Assembly: GCF_039536245.1 (NCBI RefSeq)
Contig: NZ_BAAAYN010000022.1
Coordinates: 1 to 64,000 of the forward strand
Origin: Cryptosporangium minutisporangium
Lineage (GTDB): Bacteria; Actinomycetota; Actinomycetes; Mycobacteriales; Cryptosporangiaceae
Reading direction: 5' to 3'
Length of the DNA stretch: 64,000 bases
The notes under the pieces were generated by a model. The model was not told the origin of the DNA. It worked only from the letters and a program-made list of their open reading frames with translations, and ran no database searches. This document shows positions 42,585-52,183 of the stretch, piece by piece; position 1 is the stretch's first letter; every line of letters starts with the position of its first letter. The translations under genes were made by a program, and so were the position numbers.

Positions 42585-44234
42585 ATGTATCAGCGTCCGG
42601 TCGTCGATGCCGATGAGATTGAGGTGCGCGTGCGATGGCGGAGACCGCAGAGGAGTAGCTGCGTCGCCGTGATGTTGGTGGTCGCTGTGCTGGCGACCGG
42701 GGGTCTCATCACCAGCGCTGCGTTCAACACGGTCGACCGAAGCGGTATGCGCGACGCGGGGCGGCTCATGGACCGGTACGCCGACGATCTCTCGGCCGGG
42801 GTCAGCGATCGTGCCGCCCACTACGGCGATATCTTGCACGTCCTCGCCGCCGCGGTCGGTGCCCAGTCCAGCCTGTTCAGCGACGACTACGCTCGACTCA
42901 CCGCGGGTCTGGAGAGCGCGCGGCTACCCGGTGTCGCCGGTATCAGCTTCGTCGTTCCCGCCACCACCGCACAACTAGGCACCGTGCAACAGAACTGGCG
43001 CGCTCGTGGCGCGACGGGACTGATGCTGCGACCCGCGCCAGGAAAGGCGGAGCACGCGTTCGTCATATTCGACCGGGCCTTCGGCGGAAATGCGGTCGTT
43101 CCGGGCCTGGACGTGACCCACATTCCGCAATTGGATAATGCACTGCGCCGCGCATGGCAGGGCCACACACTGGCGGTCAGCTCCGCATTCCACCTCGTCC
43201 GGGATCAAAAACTTCCGGAACAGCTTCGGCAGTCGTCGATAGTGTTCGCCGAACCGATCTATACAACGCAAGGATCGGCGTTGCCCGATCGATTCGCAGG
43301 CTGGATCGTGATGAGCGTGCGCGGTCAGGACTTCCTGTCCCAGATCCTTCTCGACCGTGGCCAGGGCGCCATTCAGGCCAGCGTGACCGAGTCCGACGAG
43401 AACGGCGCCGTCCTCACCGCGGTGCGCCCCGGCCAGCGGGCACAGCAGGGATCGCTGACCCGGCACCGCACTCTCTTCATCGGTCAACGCCGCTGGCAGA
43501 TCACCATGTGGCCGACCACCCGTCTACTGGAATCCACTGATCGGGGGATGAGCTGGCTGACGCTCGCGGCCGGTGCTGTCCTGACTCTTCTGCTCGCGGC
43601 CCTGACCGGAATACTCGCCGGCAGCCGCAGCCGCGCGCTGCGCAAAGTCGATCAGGCTACGGCAGCGCTGCGACGCGACATCGCTCAACGCGAACACGTC
43701 GAAGCCCGACTCCGGGAACGCGAGCAGCAACTGCAGCACCTGGCCTTCCACGATCCGTTGACCGGTTTGGCCAATCGGGCGCTGTTCTACGACCGCCTCA
43801 CCCACGCGCTGACGGCCCGCCCCGAACGTCTCGTCGGGCTCCTCTTCATCGACCTGGACGGCTTCAAGCAGGTCAACGACGAGCTGGGACACCATGCCGG
43901 TGACACCGTCCTGCGCGCGGTCGCCGACCGGCTCCGCGTCGCCCTGCGCGCCGGCGACACCATCACCCGATTCGGTGGCGACGAGTTCGCCATCATTCTC
44001 GATGGTCTCGCCACTGCCGCCGAGGCCCGTACCACCGCTGAACGGGTGATCGCCGACGTCCAGGTACCGATCGACGTCGCCGGCACGCAGGCTCGCGTCT
44101 CCGCCAGCATCGGCATCGCGATCAGCCGCGCCGGTGCCGCCGCCGATGATCTGGTTCGCGACGCCGACACTGCCATGTACGTCGCGAAGAGCAACGGCAA
44201 GAACCGCTACGTCGAAGCAGGCCTACTCACCTGA
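42585..44234 (+). CDS. Membrane CHASE-type sensor diguanylate cyclase
   Basis: 549 residues from ATG 42585; a GTG at 42624 is also possible. A membrane helix (VAVMLVVAVLATGGLITSAA) precedes an extracellular CHASE-like domain (ARLTAGLESARLPGVAGISF, HAFVIFDRAFGG, FAEPIYT). A second helix is near residue 340, followed by a coiled coil (QREHVEARLREREQQLQHL). The GGDEF domain has FHDPLTGLANRALFYDRL, IDLDGFKQVND and the active site GGDEF at 464-468. The inhibitory site RAGD lies five residues upstream. It makes cyclic di-GMP in response to an outside signal. No EAL domain follows. Confidence 0.88.
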   Translation: MYQRPVVDADEIEVRVRWRRPQRSSCVAVMLVVAVLATGGLITSAAFNTVDRSGMRDAGRLMDRYADDLSAGVSDRAAHYGDILHVLAAAVGAQSSLFSDDYARLTAGLESARLPGVAGISFVVPATTAQLGTVQQNWRARGATGLMLRPAPGKAEHAFVIFDRAFGGNAVVPGLDVTHIPQLDNALRRAWQGHTLAVSSAFHLVRDQKLPEQLRQSSIVFAEPIYTTQGSALPDRFAGWIVMSVRGQDFLSQILLDRGQGAIQASVTESDENGAVLTAVRPGQRAQQGSLTRHRTLFIGQRRWQITMWPTTRLLESTDRGMSWLTLAAGAVLTLLLAALTGILAGSRSRALRKVDQATAALRRDIAQREHVEARLREREQQLQHLAFHDPLTGLANRALFYDRLTHALTARPERLVGLLFIDLDGFKQVNDELGHHAGDTVLRAVADRLRVALRAGDTITRFGGDEFAIILDGLATAAEARTTAERVIADVQVPIDVAGTQARVSASIGIAISRAGAAADDLVRDADTAMYVAKSNGKNRYVEAGLLT

Positions 44235-44252
44235 GGATCGAACGGCGGCCGG

Positions 44253-44750
44253 TCACTCCAGGCGCCGGAACTGGCTGGCGTGGAAGACCAGCGGGGTGAC
44301 GTCGTGGTGCGCGTCGAGATCGCGTACCCGCAGCACGACGATGTCGTGGTCACCGGCGCGGACCTCCTGTTCGATGCTGGTCTCGAACCATCCGCTCGCC
44401 TGCTCCAGCAGCACGGCGCCGTCCTCCGTGGTGCGCCAGGACAGGTCGGCGAAGCGGTCCGCGGCCCGTCCGGCGAGCTGGCGGCCGGCGCGCTCCTGCG
44501 CCCCGCTGAGGATGCTCACCCCCAGCCGCGGTGCGGTGCGCAACGTGGGCCAGGTGGTGGACGTGTGCGCGATGCAGAACGACACCAGCGGCGGGTCCAG
44601 CGAGACCGAGGTGAACGAGCTGGCGACGAGGCCGACCGGAGCGGCGGAGACCAGCGCGGCGACGGCAACCACACCGGAGGGGAACGTTCCGAAGACCTGC
44701 CGCAGCCGCTGCTGATCGGTGAGCGAGGAGACAACGGTGGTCATCGTCAT
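44253..44750 (-). CDS. Flavin reductase (FMN-binding split-barrel)
   Basis: 165 residues from ATG 44750. The sequence LRQVFGTFPSGVVAVAALV, GLVASSFTSVSLDPPLVSFC and TTWPTLRTAPRLGVSIL is the HpaC/NtaB-type flavin reductase fold. It should supply reduced FMN to the two flavin-dependent monooxygenases encoded upstream. TGATG overlap with the hydrolase gene makes it the last gene of the operon. Confidence 0.88.
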   Translation of the reverse strand: MTMTTVVSSLTDQQRLRQVFGTFPSGVVAVAALVSAAPVGLVASSFTSVSLDPPLVSFCIAHTSTTWPTLRTAPRLGVSILSGAQERAGRQLAGRAADRFADLSWRTTEDGAVLLEQASGWFETSIEQEVRAGDHDIVVLRVRDLDAHHDVTPLVFHASQFRRLE

Positions 44751-45502
44751 CACCAGGCACTGGATTCGACGTCGACGATCGGGACCAGCGGCGTGCCGTC
44801 CCGCAGCACCTCCAGGAACGTGACGATCTCCGCGGCGACCGAGCGGTGCTGCAGATCGTTGAGGACGTCGTGATGGCCGCCGCGCACCACGGCCAGGCGC
44901 GCACGGGGCAGCGTCTTGGCAGCGCTGGTCAGTGCGGCGCGGTCCGCATACGGGTCCGCGTCGCCGACGAGCAGCAGGTGCGGGACGTCGACCGCGTTGC
45001 CGTACGCCGCGTCCAGGAGAGCGCTCGGCACCGCGCGGTCCAGCGTCCCCCGGGCGACCTCGGTGTCGTCGCTGAGCACTCCGCGGTGCACGGCGCAGTG
45101 CGTACGGGCGTCGAGTTCGTCGTCCCAGGCGTCCGATCCGTGGGTGCCGTACCCCGGCAGCGCGGCGAGCACCACCGCGTCCGGCCACCACGCGGCACCC
45201 GTCTCCTCGCGTGCCACCAGCGCGGCGAGCGCGGCGGCGCCGAGGTCCGAGCCGATCAGGACGAGCGGGTGAACCAGGTCGGGGCCGAGGTCGGTCACGG
45301 CCGCGGTCAGCTCGGCGGCCAAGCGATCCGCGGACCCGGCGTCGGCGTCGGGTGCGGCCAGGACCCGCACCCGATAGGAGTCCGCGGCCAGCCGGGTACC
45401 GAACCGGGCGTAGCTCCGCCGGGTCTCGCCGCGCCCGGGAAGAACCAGGACGGTGCCGCGGGTGCGCAGACCCTGCGGCCCGAGATAGTCGTGCTCGGTC
45501 AT
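44750..45502 (-). CDS. Alpha/beta-hydrolase-like protein
   Basis: 250 residues from ATG 45502. VLVLPGRGETRRSY is the oxyanion-side strand and loop, VLIGSDLGAAALAAL stands where the nucleophile elbow should be (GSDLG, an aspartate in place of serine), LLLVGDADPYADRAA is the acid strand and VVRGGHHDVL holds the histidine. An aspartate nucleophile would suit a dehalogenase or epoxide-hydrolase-like reaction, or the protein may be non-classical. Overlaps (ATGA, TGATG) place it firmly in the operon. Confidence 0.75.
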   Translation of the reverse strand: MTEHDYLGPQGLRTRGTVLVLPGRGETRRSYARFGTRLAADSYRVRVLAAPDADAGSADRLAAELTAAVTDLGPDLVHPLVLIGSDLGAAALAALVAREETGAAWWPDAVVLAALPGYGTHGSDAWDDELDARTHCAVHRGVLSDDTEVARGTLDRAVPSALLDAAYGNAVDVPHLLLVGDADPYADRAALTSAAKTLPRARLAVVRGGHHDVLNDLQHRSVAAEIVTFLEVLRDGTPLVPIVDVESSAW

Positions 45503-47235
45503 GAGACCGCCTCCGAAGTGAGAATCGTGGGGAGCAAGGGCTGGGACTCGGGAGCCGTGCTGACGCCGAGGATCCGGTCGAGGACCGCGGCGGTGCCGCC
45601 GACCGGCAGGGCGTCGCCGCGCCAGGCGACGTGCTGATCCGGCCGGACGAGGACGTTGTCGGCGCCGTAGAGGGCGCGCACCTCCGGATCGATGAGGTGG
45701 ATGACGGTGAACGGAAGCCCTCGGCCGGCCACCTCGCCGAGGAACGCCGCCTCGACGGTGCGGTCGGACGAGAGCACCAGCAGCGCGAAGTTGTTGCCGA
45801 TGCGGTCGTAGAGCGTTCCGCCGTACGGATCGATCAGGCCGTCGGGGGCGCGGTGCCCGGGACGTGGGTCGTCGGCGTACACGTCTCCGCGCCAGTCCGG
45901 CTCGGGACCGTCCTCGTACCAGATGACCGACGAGGCGTCGTAGCGCTCGTCGAACGTCACCCCGACCGCGTCCACCCGGTCGGCGTCGATCCGACGGGCG
46001 ATCTCGGTGCGCCGTCCCTGCGCCTGGCTGCTCGGATCGGCGTCGTCCGGAACGCCGATCCGGCGGATCTCGGCGAGGGTCGCGGCCGCGCGCCGCGCGC
46101 GGGCCAGCGCGAAGTCCGCGACCCGCCAGTTGTGCGGACGTCGCTCCTGGTCGTAGGAGTCGAGCAGACGATCGGGGGCGGAGCCGGCGAGTACGGCGGC
46201 GAGCTTCCAGCCGAGGTTCACCACGTCGCCGAAGCCCTCGCCGAGGTTGCCGCCCGGGGTTCGGACGTGCGCGGCGTCGCCCGCCAGGAGCACCCGGCCA
46301 GCTCTGAACGTCCGCGCGATTTGGGTGGCCTCGTAGAACGTCGTCGCCGACGCGATCTCCAAGTCGAGGTCGAACCCGAACGCGGCTCGGGCGATCCCGA
46401 GGAGTTCCGGCTCGGACGGCTCGTAGTCCAGCGGGTACGGGCCGGCGTAGACCCGCCACTCCCGGGTGCTGACGGCCGCGAGGAATCCCGAGGCTTTCTG
46501 GTTGAAGACGATGTTGGTGCCGCTCGGGGCGGGGCCGACGCGGTCGGAGATGTCGCCGGTGCGGACGATGAGCCGCAGGCGCTTCTCGGTGGCGCGCTCC
46601 CCGTCCCGCGCGATGCCGGCCAGCCGTCGCACAGTGCTGCTGGCACCGTCCGCGCCGACGACGTACCGGGCACGGATCGTGCGGGCGGATGCGTGGTCCA
46701 CCTCGGTCAGGTCGGCCTCGACGCCGTCGTCGCTCTCCCGCAGCGCGGTCAGTCGCCAGCCACCCGCGACGCTCACGCTGCGTTCGTCCAGGTGGTCGAG
46801 GAAGACCCGCTGGAGTGCGGACTGCGGACGGCGGAGCGCCTCCTCGGTCGAGTTCCGCCGGGTGCCGGGACTGGCGAAGGAGGGCGCACGAGTGGGCGCC
46901 AGCTCGTGCCCGACCAGCGAGGTCACCAGCCGGATACCGCGGTTCCACTCGGGCGGGAACGTCCACTCGTCCCGGATCCGCTGGAGCAGTCCCCAGCGCC
47001 GGAAATGCTCGACCACGCGCGGCGTGTGCCCCATGGCTCCCGCGCGGATCAGCGTGGCGACGCGGGCCTGGTCGACCACGGCCACCTCGACCCCGCGTCC
47101 GGCCAGCTCGACGGCGGCGGACAGCCCGACCGGCCCGGCTCCGACGACGAGAACGTCGACGTCCGCGGGCGGCGTCGCGGCCGGGAAGTACACCGTGTGG
47201 ACGTCGCGCCCACCCGTTGCCGAATGAGCGCTCAT
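45499..47235 (-). CDS. FAD-dependent aromatic-type monooxygenase
   Basis: 578 residues from ATG 47235. The dinucleotide motif VDVLVVGAGPVGLSAAVELAG is near residue 30, the DG motif VVGADGASSTVRRLAG is in the middle, and the GD motif RVLLAGDAAHVRTPGGNLGEG is near residue 300. The C-terminal 150 residues form the thioredoxin-like domain of phenol hydroxylase/PheA-TfdB types. It hydroxylates a ring or similar substrate using NAD(P)H and oxygen. Sitting between a hydrolase and a DszA-type enzyme (ATGA overlaps both sides), it suggests stepwise breakdown of an imported compound. Confidence 0.88.
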   Translation of the reverse strand: MSAHSATGGRDVHTVYFPAATPPADVDVLVVGAGPVGLSAAVELAGRGVEVAVVDQARVATLIRAGAMGHTPRVVEHFRRWGLLQRIRDEWTFPPEWNRGIRLVTSLVGHELAPTRAPSFASPGTRRNSTEEALRRPQSALQRVFLDHLDERSVSVAGGWRLTALRESDDGVEADLTEVDHASARTIRARYVVGADGASSTVRRLAGIARDGERATEKRLRLIVRTGDISDRVGPAPSGTNIVFNQKASGFLAAVSTREWRVYAGPYPLDYEPSEPELLGIARAAFGFDLDLEIASATTFYEATQIARTFRAGRVLLAGDAAHVRTPGGNLGEGFGDVVNLGWKLAAVLAGSAPDRLLDSYDQERRPHNWRVADFALARARRAAATLAEIRRIGVPDDADPSSQAQGRRTEIARRIDADRVDAVGVTFDERYDASSVIWYEDGPEPDWRGDVYADDPRPGHRAPDGLIDPYGGTLYDRIGNNFALLVLSSDRTVEAAFLGEVAGRGLPFTVIHLIDPEVRALYGADNVLVRPDQHVAWRGDALPVGGTAAVLDRILGVSTAPESQPLLPTILTSEAVS

Positions 47236-48563
47236 CCGACCGACACCCGCGTGTACCGGTTGGCCGGGATCGGCAGGCCGAGGTGTCCGCGCAGGGTGTC
47301 CGCCTCGTACTCGGTACGGAACAGGCCACGCTTCTGCAGGAGCGGCACCACGCCGTCGGCGAAGTAGGTCAGCTCCTCCTCGGTGCGGAACGCGAGGTTG
47401 ATGCCGTCGAAGGTGCCGGCCTCGAACCACGTCTCGATCGTGTCCGCGACCGTCTGCGGAGAGCCGACGAACGGCGACTGCTTGAACTCGGTGGCGCTGT
47501 CGACCACCTGGCGCAGCGTGAGGTTCTCCCGGCGCGCGCGCTCGACGATCTTCGCGGCGCCGGTGCGCCCGCCCCGCTCGGCGAGGTGGGCGACGTCCGG
47601 GAAGGGGCCGTCCGGGTCGTACTGGCTGAAGTCGTGCGCGCCGAAGCCGCGGCCGAGCAGCGCCAGGTTGCGCTCGAAATCGTTGTCTTCGGCGAAGATC
47701 TCCCGCTCGCGCTCCCGTGCCGCGGCGTCGGTGGCGCCCACGATCGGGCCGCCGTGGATGAAGATCTTGATATGGTCCGGGTCGCGCCCGGCGGCTGCGG
47801 TGCGTCGCTTGATGTCCGCGTAGTACTCGCGGGCCTGCTCCAGCGAGCCGCCCGGGGCATAGATGCCCTCCGCGACCTCCGCGGCCAGGTTTCGCCCCTC
47901 CTCGGAGACGCCCGCCTGGAAGATCACCGGCTGTCCCTGCGGCGAGCGGGACAGGTTGAGCGGTCCGGCGACCCGGAAGTGCTCGCCGACGTGGTCCAGC
48001 GCGTGCAGCTTGGTCGGATCGAGGAACACGTTGCGCTCGACGTCGGCGGGGAAAGCGTCGTCCTCGTAGGAGTCCCAGAGACCCCGGATCACCTGGACCG
48101 ACTCGAGCGCGCGACCGTAGCGGGTGGCGTAGTCGAGGTGCTCGTCGAGGCCGTAGTTGCGGGAAGTTCCGGTGTCGAAGCTGGTCACGACGTTCCAGCC
48201 GGCGCGTCCACCGCTGATGTGATCGAGCGAGGCGAAGCGGCGGGCGAGGTTGAACGGCGAGTTGTAGGTCGAGCTCGCGGTGCCGACCAGGCCGAGGTGG
48301 GTGGTGTGCACCGCGACGGCGGAGAGCAGCGTGAGCGGCTCCAGCCGGTTGAGGTAGTGCGCCGGGTAGGTGCTGTTGATGAACTGGCTGTCGACGATGA
48401 AGAGCGCGTCGAAGAGCGCCTGTTCGGCCAGCTGCGCCTGCCGGATGTAGTACCGGATGTCGATGCTGGCGTTCTTGGCGATCCGCGGGTCTCTCCACAG
48501 GCCGTGCTGACCGGGGCCGCCGACGCCGTACGGGTGGAGCGCGAGGTGGATCTTTCGAGGCAT
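47232..48563 (-). CDS. FMNH2-dependent monooxygenase of the NtaA/SnaA/DszA family
   Basis: 443 residues from ATG 48563. The luciferase-like fold is recognisable in FIVDSQFINSTYPAHYLNRLE, VAVHTTHLGLVGTASSTYNSPFNLAR, SLDHISGGRAGWNVVTS and SRSPQGQPVIFQAGVSEEGR, all NtaA/SnaA/DszA hallmarks. These enzymes oxidise sulfones, sulfonates or amines using FMNH2 from a partner reductase, here at 44253-44750. A second member lies at 53755-55155; the two share this same set of motifs but differ in the substrate loops. Confidence 0.9.
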   Translation of the reverse strand: MPRKIHLALHPYGVGGPGQHGLWRDPRIAKNASIDIRYYIRQAQLAEQALFDALFIVDSQFINSTYPAHYLNRLEPLTLLSAVAVHTTHLGLVGTASSTYNSPFNLARRFASLDHISGGRAGWNVVTSFDTGTSRNYGLDEHLDYATRYGRALESVQVIRGLWDSYEDDAFPADVERNVFLDPTKLHALDHVGEHFRVAGPLNLSRSPQGQPVIFQAGVSEEGRNLAAEVAEGIYAPGGSLEQAREYYADIKRRTAAAGRDPDHIKIFIHGGPIVGATDAAAREREREIFAEDNDFERNLALLGRGFGAHDFSQYDPDGPFPDVAHLAERGGRTGAAKIVERARRENLTLRQVVDSATEFKQSPFVGSPQTVADTIETWFEAGTFDGINLAFRTEEELTYFADGVVPLLQKRGLFRTEYEADTLRGHLGLPIPANRYTRVSVG

Positions 48564-48575
48564 GAGGGTCCCCTC

Positions 48576-49394
48576 TCAGGCGTGCAGGAGCTCGCGAAGC
48601 GCTTGACGTTCGGCTCGGTCGACGGTCGCCGCGCGCAGCATCGGGGCCGAGCTGACGAGTAGCCGGGTGTAGACGTGCTCCGGAGCGGTGATGACGCGGT
48701 GCGTCGGGCCGTCCTCGACCAGCTCGCCCTGGTAGATCACGGCGATCCGGTCGGCGACGCCGGCGACCGATCCGAGGTCGTGGGAGATGAAGATCAGCGC
48801 GACGCCGGCGGCCCGCAGGTCCTTGAGGATCTCCAGGATCTGGACGCGGTTGGCTGCGTCGAGCGCGCTGACCGGCTCGTCCAGGATGATCACCGCGGGG
48901 TCGGTGACCAGTGCCCGCGCGACCGCGACACGCTGCCGCTGCCCGCCCGAGAGGCCGCTCGGCAGCCGACCCAGCAATTCGTCGTCGAGCTGAACGCGCG
49001 CGAGCATCAGCCGGGCCCGGTCCACCGCGTCGCCGCGGGCCACGCCCTGGACGAGCAGCGGCTCGATCAGCGAGTCGGAGATCGTGAGTTCGGGGTCGAG
49101 GCTCCGCAGCGGATCTTGGAAGACGTACTGGATCACGCCACGACGGCGCAGCGCTCGCCACTGGCGCTTCGTGTAACGGGTGACGTCCTCACCGTCGACG
49201 AGGATCTGGCCCGCGGAGGCCGGCACCAGCCCGAGAACGGCGCGGGCCAGCGTCGACTTGCCCGATCCGGTCTCGCCGATCACGCCGACCGTCTCGCCGG
49301 GGCTCACCCGCAGCGAGACGTCGCGCAGCGCGTGCCGTCGGCCGTATCGCACGTCCAGACCCGAGATCTGCAGAAGCGGGGCGTCAGAGGACAT
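48576..49394 (-). CDS. Peptide/nickel-type ABC importer ATPase (second)
   Basis: 272 residues. Walker A GETGSGKST, Q-loop VFQDPLRSLDPEL, signature LSGGQRQR, Walker B VIILDEP and the H-loop ISHDLGS are all present. The C-terminus carries the oligopeptide-ATPase extension (APEHVYTRLLVSSAP). It overlaps the other ATPase gene by 11 nt and forms the heterodimeric motor of the importer encoded up to 53707. Confidence 0.93.
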   Translation of the reverse strand: MSSDAPLLQISGLDVRYGRRHALRDVSLRVSPGETVGVIGETGSGKSTLARAVLGLVPASAGQILVDGEDVTRYTKRQWRALRRRGVIQYVFQDPLRSLDPELTISDSLIEPLLVQGVARGDAVDRARLMLARVQLDDELLGRLPSGLSGGQRQRVAVARALVTDPAVIILDEPVSALDAANRVQILEILKDLRAAGVALIFISHDLGSVAGVADRIAVIYQGELVEDGPTHRVITAPEHVYTRLLVSSAPMLRAATVDRAERQALRELLHA

Positions 49395-50262
49395 GGGCCG
49401 GCTCCGTGGTCTCGAGGTACCGCTCCAGGCCGTACTGGTCGTGTTCGCTGATCAGCAGCCGGGTGTACTCGTGCTGGGGGTGGTGCAGCACTTCGCTGGT
49501 CGAGCCCCGCTCCACCACTTCGCCGTGGCGCATGACGAGGACTTCGTCGCAGATCTGGGCGATCACGGCGAGGTCGTGGGAGACCACGAGCAGCGCGAGC
49601 CCGGTCCGTTCCCGCAAGTCGGCCAGGAGGTCGAGGATCTCCGCCTGCACGATGACGTCGAGCGCCGTGGTCGCTTCGTCGGCGATGAGCACCGTCGGGT
49701 CGGCCGCGATCGCCGCGGCGATCAGGACACGCTGCAACATCCCACCGGACAGTTCGTAGGTGTACTGCTCGTAGACCAGTGCCGGGTTGCGGATGTGGAC
49801 CGCGGCGAGCAGGTCGATCGCGCGGCGGCGGGCCGCTCGCTTGGAGAGCCCCTTCTTGACCTTGATGACCTCCGCGATCTGGGCTCCGACCCGCATCGAC
49901 GGGTTGAGATAGGACGCTGGATCCTGGAACACCGCGCTGATCGTGGAGCCGCGCAGCCGGGTCCAGTCGGCCGCGGACAGCCCGGCGATGTCGCGTCCGT
50001 CGATCTCGATCGAGCCGCCGGAGACGACGAGGCGCTCGGGGAGGATGCCCAGCGTGGCCCGGCAGGTCAGCGTCTTGCCGCTACCGGATTCGCCGACGAT
50101 GCCCACGACCCTGCCCGGGGTGAGCTCGAACGAGACGCCGTGGACGATGTCCCGGTCGTTGACCTGGTCGTGCACGTGCAGGTCGCGTACGGCCAGCACG
50201 ACCCGATCGGAGGGCTCCGGCGACGCGCTGCGCGCCGCCGCGACTTGGGTGGACGCGGTCAT
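49384..50262 (-). CDS. Peptide/nickel-type ABC importer ATPase (first)
   Basis: 292 residues. Walker A is GESGSGKT, Q-loop VFQDPASYLNPSM, signature LSGGMLQRV (methionine variant), Walker B VLIADEATTALD and H-loop VSHDLAV. The C-terminal HPQHEYTRLLI is typical of DppD/OppD-like subunits. TGATG overlap with the permease gene. Confidence 0.93.
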   Translation of the reverse strand: MTASTQVAAARSASPEPSDRVVLAVRDLHVHDQVNDRDIVHGVSFELTPGRVVGIVGESGSGKTLTCRATLGILPERLVVSGGSIEIDGRDIAGLSAADWTRLRGSTISAVFQDPASYLNPSMRVGAQIAEVIKVKKGLSKRAARRRAIDLLAAVHIRNPALVYEQYTYELSGGMLQRVLIAAAIAADPTVLIADEATTALDVIVQAEILDLLADLRERTGLALLVVSHDLAVIAQICDEVLVMRHGEVVERGSTSEVLHHPQHEYTRLLISEHDQYGLERYLETTEPAHVL

Positions 50263-51143
50263 CAGGGCTTTCCTTCCGCGGAGGCGGGCTCGACGCTGGT
50301 GCGGTGGGCCTTGCGGGCGTCAACGAGAGCCCGACCGGATTCCCCCGAGACGTCGCGGATGGCGTCGGCGAGCAGGTTGCAGGCCCAGACCGTCGCCATG
50401 ATCAGCGCGGCGGGGGCGACCGGCGCGAAGGGCCGGTAGTGCAGGTAGTTCAGGTCCGAGGCGAGCAGGCCGCCCCACGTCGGCGCGGGCGGCTGGACGC
50501 CGATGCCCAGGAACGTGAGGCTGGAGACGACGATGAAGCCGACGCCGACGGTCTGGGCGAACGCCACCGCGATCGGCGGGAGCACCTTGCCCCAGACGTG
50601 GCGCCGGATGATCCAGCCGACGGAGGCACCGGAGATCAGCGCGGCCTCCACGTACTGCGAGTGCGCGACCGACAGCGTCGCTGCCCGCGCCACCCGGAAG
50701 AACAGTGGTGAGACGAGCACCCCGACCGTGAGCATGGCCTGGGTGAGGCCGTTGCCCAGCAGCGAGGTCACCGCGACGGCGAACACCAGGAACGGCAGCG
50801 CGACGAGGGTGTCGGTCAGGCGCAGCGTCGTCCACTCGAACACCCGCCCCAGCAGGACCGAGAGCAGGCCGGGAACGACCCCGACGACGAGCGCCACCAG
50901 CGCGACCTCGACCGAGCCGACGACGCTGTCGCGGGATCCGGCGAGCAGCCGGCTGAACACGTCGCGACCGAGGTAGTCCGTGCCGAGCCAGTGTTCACCG
51001 GAGATGCCCGCGAGCGGCTTGGCCGCGGCTTGCAGTGGATCTTCCGGCGCCACGATCGGACCGACGATCGCCAGCAGACCGATTCCGATCAGGATGCCGA
51101 TCGCGAGCCGGCCCGAGGGCAACGCGAGGATTCTCTTGACCAT
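50262..51143 (-). CDS. Peptide/nickel-type ABC importer permease (DppC-like)
   Basis: 293 residues with six membrane helices. The N-terminus resembles DppC (WLGTDYLGRDVFSRLLAGSR), and the EAA loop appears in EAALISGASVGWIIRRHVWGKVLPP. It ends just before the ATPase gene and starts 1 nt after the stop of the other permease. Confidence 0.9.
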   Translation of the reverse strand: MVKRILALPSGRLAIGILIGIGLLAIVGPIVAPEDPLQAAAKPLAGISGEHWLGTDYLGRDVFSRLLAGSRDSVVGSVEVALVALVVGVVPGLLSVLLGRVFEWTTLRLTDTLVALPFLVFAVAVTSLLGNGLTQAMLTVGVLVSPLFFRVARAATLSVAHSQYVEAALISGASVGWIIRRHVWGKVLPPIAVAFAQTVGVGFIVVSSLTFLGIGVQPPAPTWGGLLASDLNYLHYRPFAPVAPAALIMATVWACNLLADAIRDVSGESGRALVDARKAHRTSVEPASAEGKP

Positions 51144-51144
51144 C

Positions 51145-52178
51145 TCAGACTCCCCGCTGCGCGGCCGGCGTGACCTTGCCGAGCACCACGTTGACGATCA
51201 GGTTGAAGCTGACCACCAGGACGATCGAGACCACCAGGACGCCCTGGACCGCGGGTACGTCGCCGGCTTGGGCGGAGTCGTTGGCGAAGCGTCCGAAGCC
51301 CTGCAGGCCGAAGATCCATTCGGTGACGACCGCGCCGCCGATGATCGTCGGGAACTTCAGCCCGAGCACGGCCAGCGACGGCCCCACCCCGTTCGGCAGG
51401 ACGTGCCGGAGGAAGATCCGCCGCGGACCGAGCCCGCGCACCACCGCCCCGGTGACGTAGTTCTCCGAGTACGCGCCGACCAAGCCTGCGCGTAGCTGCC
51501 GCGCCACGTCCGCGACGGTGTCGAAGCTCAGCGCGAGCGCGGGTAGCAGCAGGTGTGCGAACCAGGGCGACACACCGACCTCGAACGGCACGTAACCGCC
51601 CGAGGGGAACCACCCCAGCCCGACCGCGAAGATCTCGACGAGCACGATGCCGACCACGAACGGTGGCATACCGAGAAGACGGTCAGCACCGAGGTGATCG
51701 CCCGATCGATCCACGTGGTGCGTCGCAGCGCGGCGAGGGTGCCCAGCGCGAAGCCGAACACCACGCCGATGATCATCGCGAGCGTGGCCACCGAGAGGCT
51801 GATCGCCAGCCCTTCGGCGATCAGCTGCGAGATGCCCACGCCGTTCGACCAGCTGCGACCGAGGTCGCCGTGGAGGACCTGGTTGAGCCAGTTCCAATAC
51901 TGGACGAGGAACGGCTCGTCCAGGCCCCACTCGTGCTCGATGCGGTCCACCGCGGCCGGGGTGGCCTCCTCACCCAGCTGCAGATGCGCCGGGCTCAGCC
52001 CGCTCAGCGCCCGGAGCCCGAAGGCCACGAACGTCGCCACCAGGAAGACCGGCACGACGATCGCGAGCGAACGGGCGACGGTGATCAGGGTGCGGCCGAG
52101 GGCCCGCCGCACCCGGATCCCCGCGAGCGCGGCGCGGCTGGATACGAGCGGGGGCGCGTAGACAGCTGCGTTGGCCAT
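51145..52178 (-). pseudogene. Peptide/nickel-type ABC importer permease (DppB-like), frameshifted
   Basis: From ATG 52178 the frame reads a normal DppB start (SLAIVVPVFLVATFVAFGLR, DLGRSWSNGVGISQLIAEGL) and continues to RAITSVLTVFS. Near 51670 it moves into nonsense. The proper continuation, MPPFVVGIVLVEIFAVGLGW followed by NYVTGAVVRGLGPRRIFLRHVLPN and the rest of the permease, is in another frame down to the stop at 51145. A one- or two-base indel therefore breaks the gene, by mutation or sequencing error. All partner subunits are intact, so an error is quite possible. Confidence 0.8.
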
Positions 52179-52183
52179 GGAAC

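Noticed and set aside
45631-47367. A 578-codon plus-strand frame opposite the FAD monooxygenase
   Set aside because: It is the complement of a gene with clear FAD motifs, lacks any domain, and has a biased Val/Gly/Asp/Arg composition.
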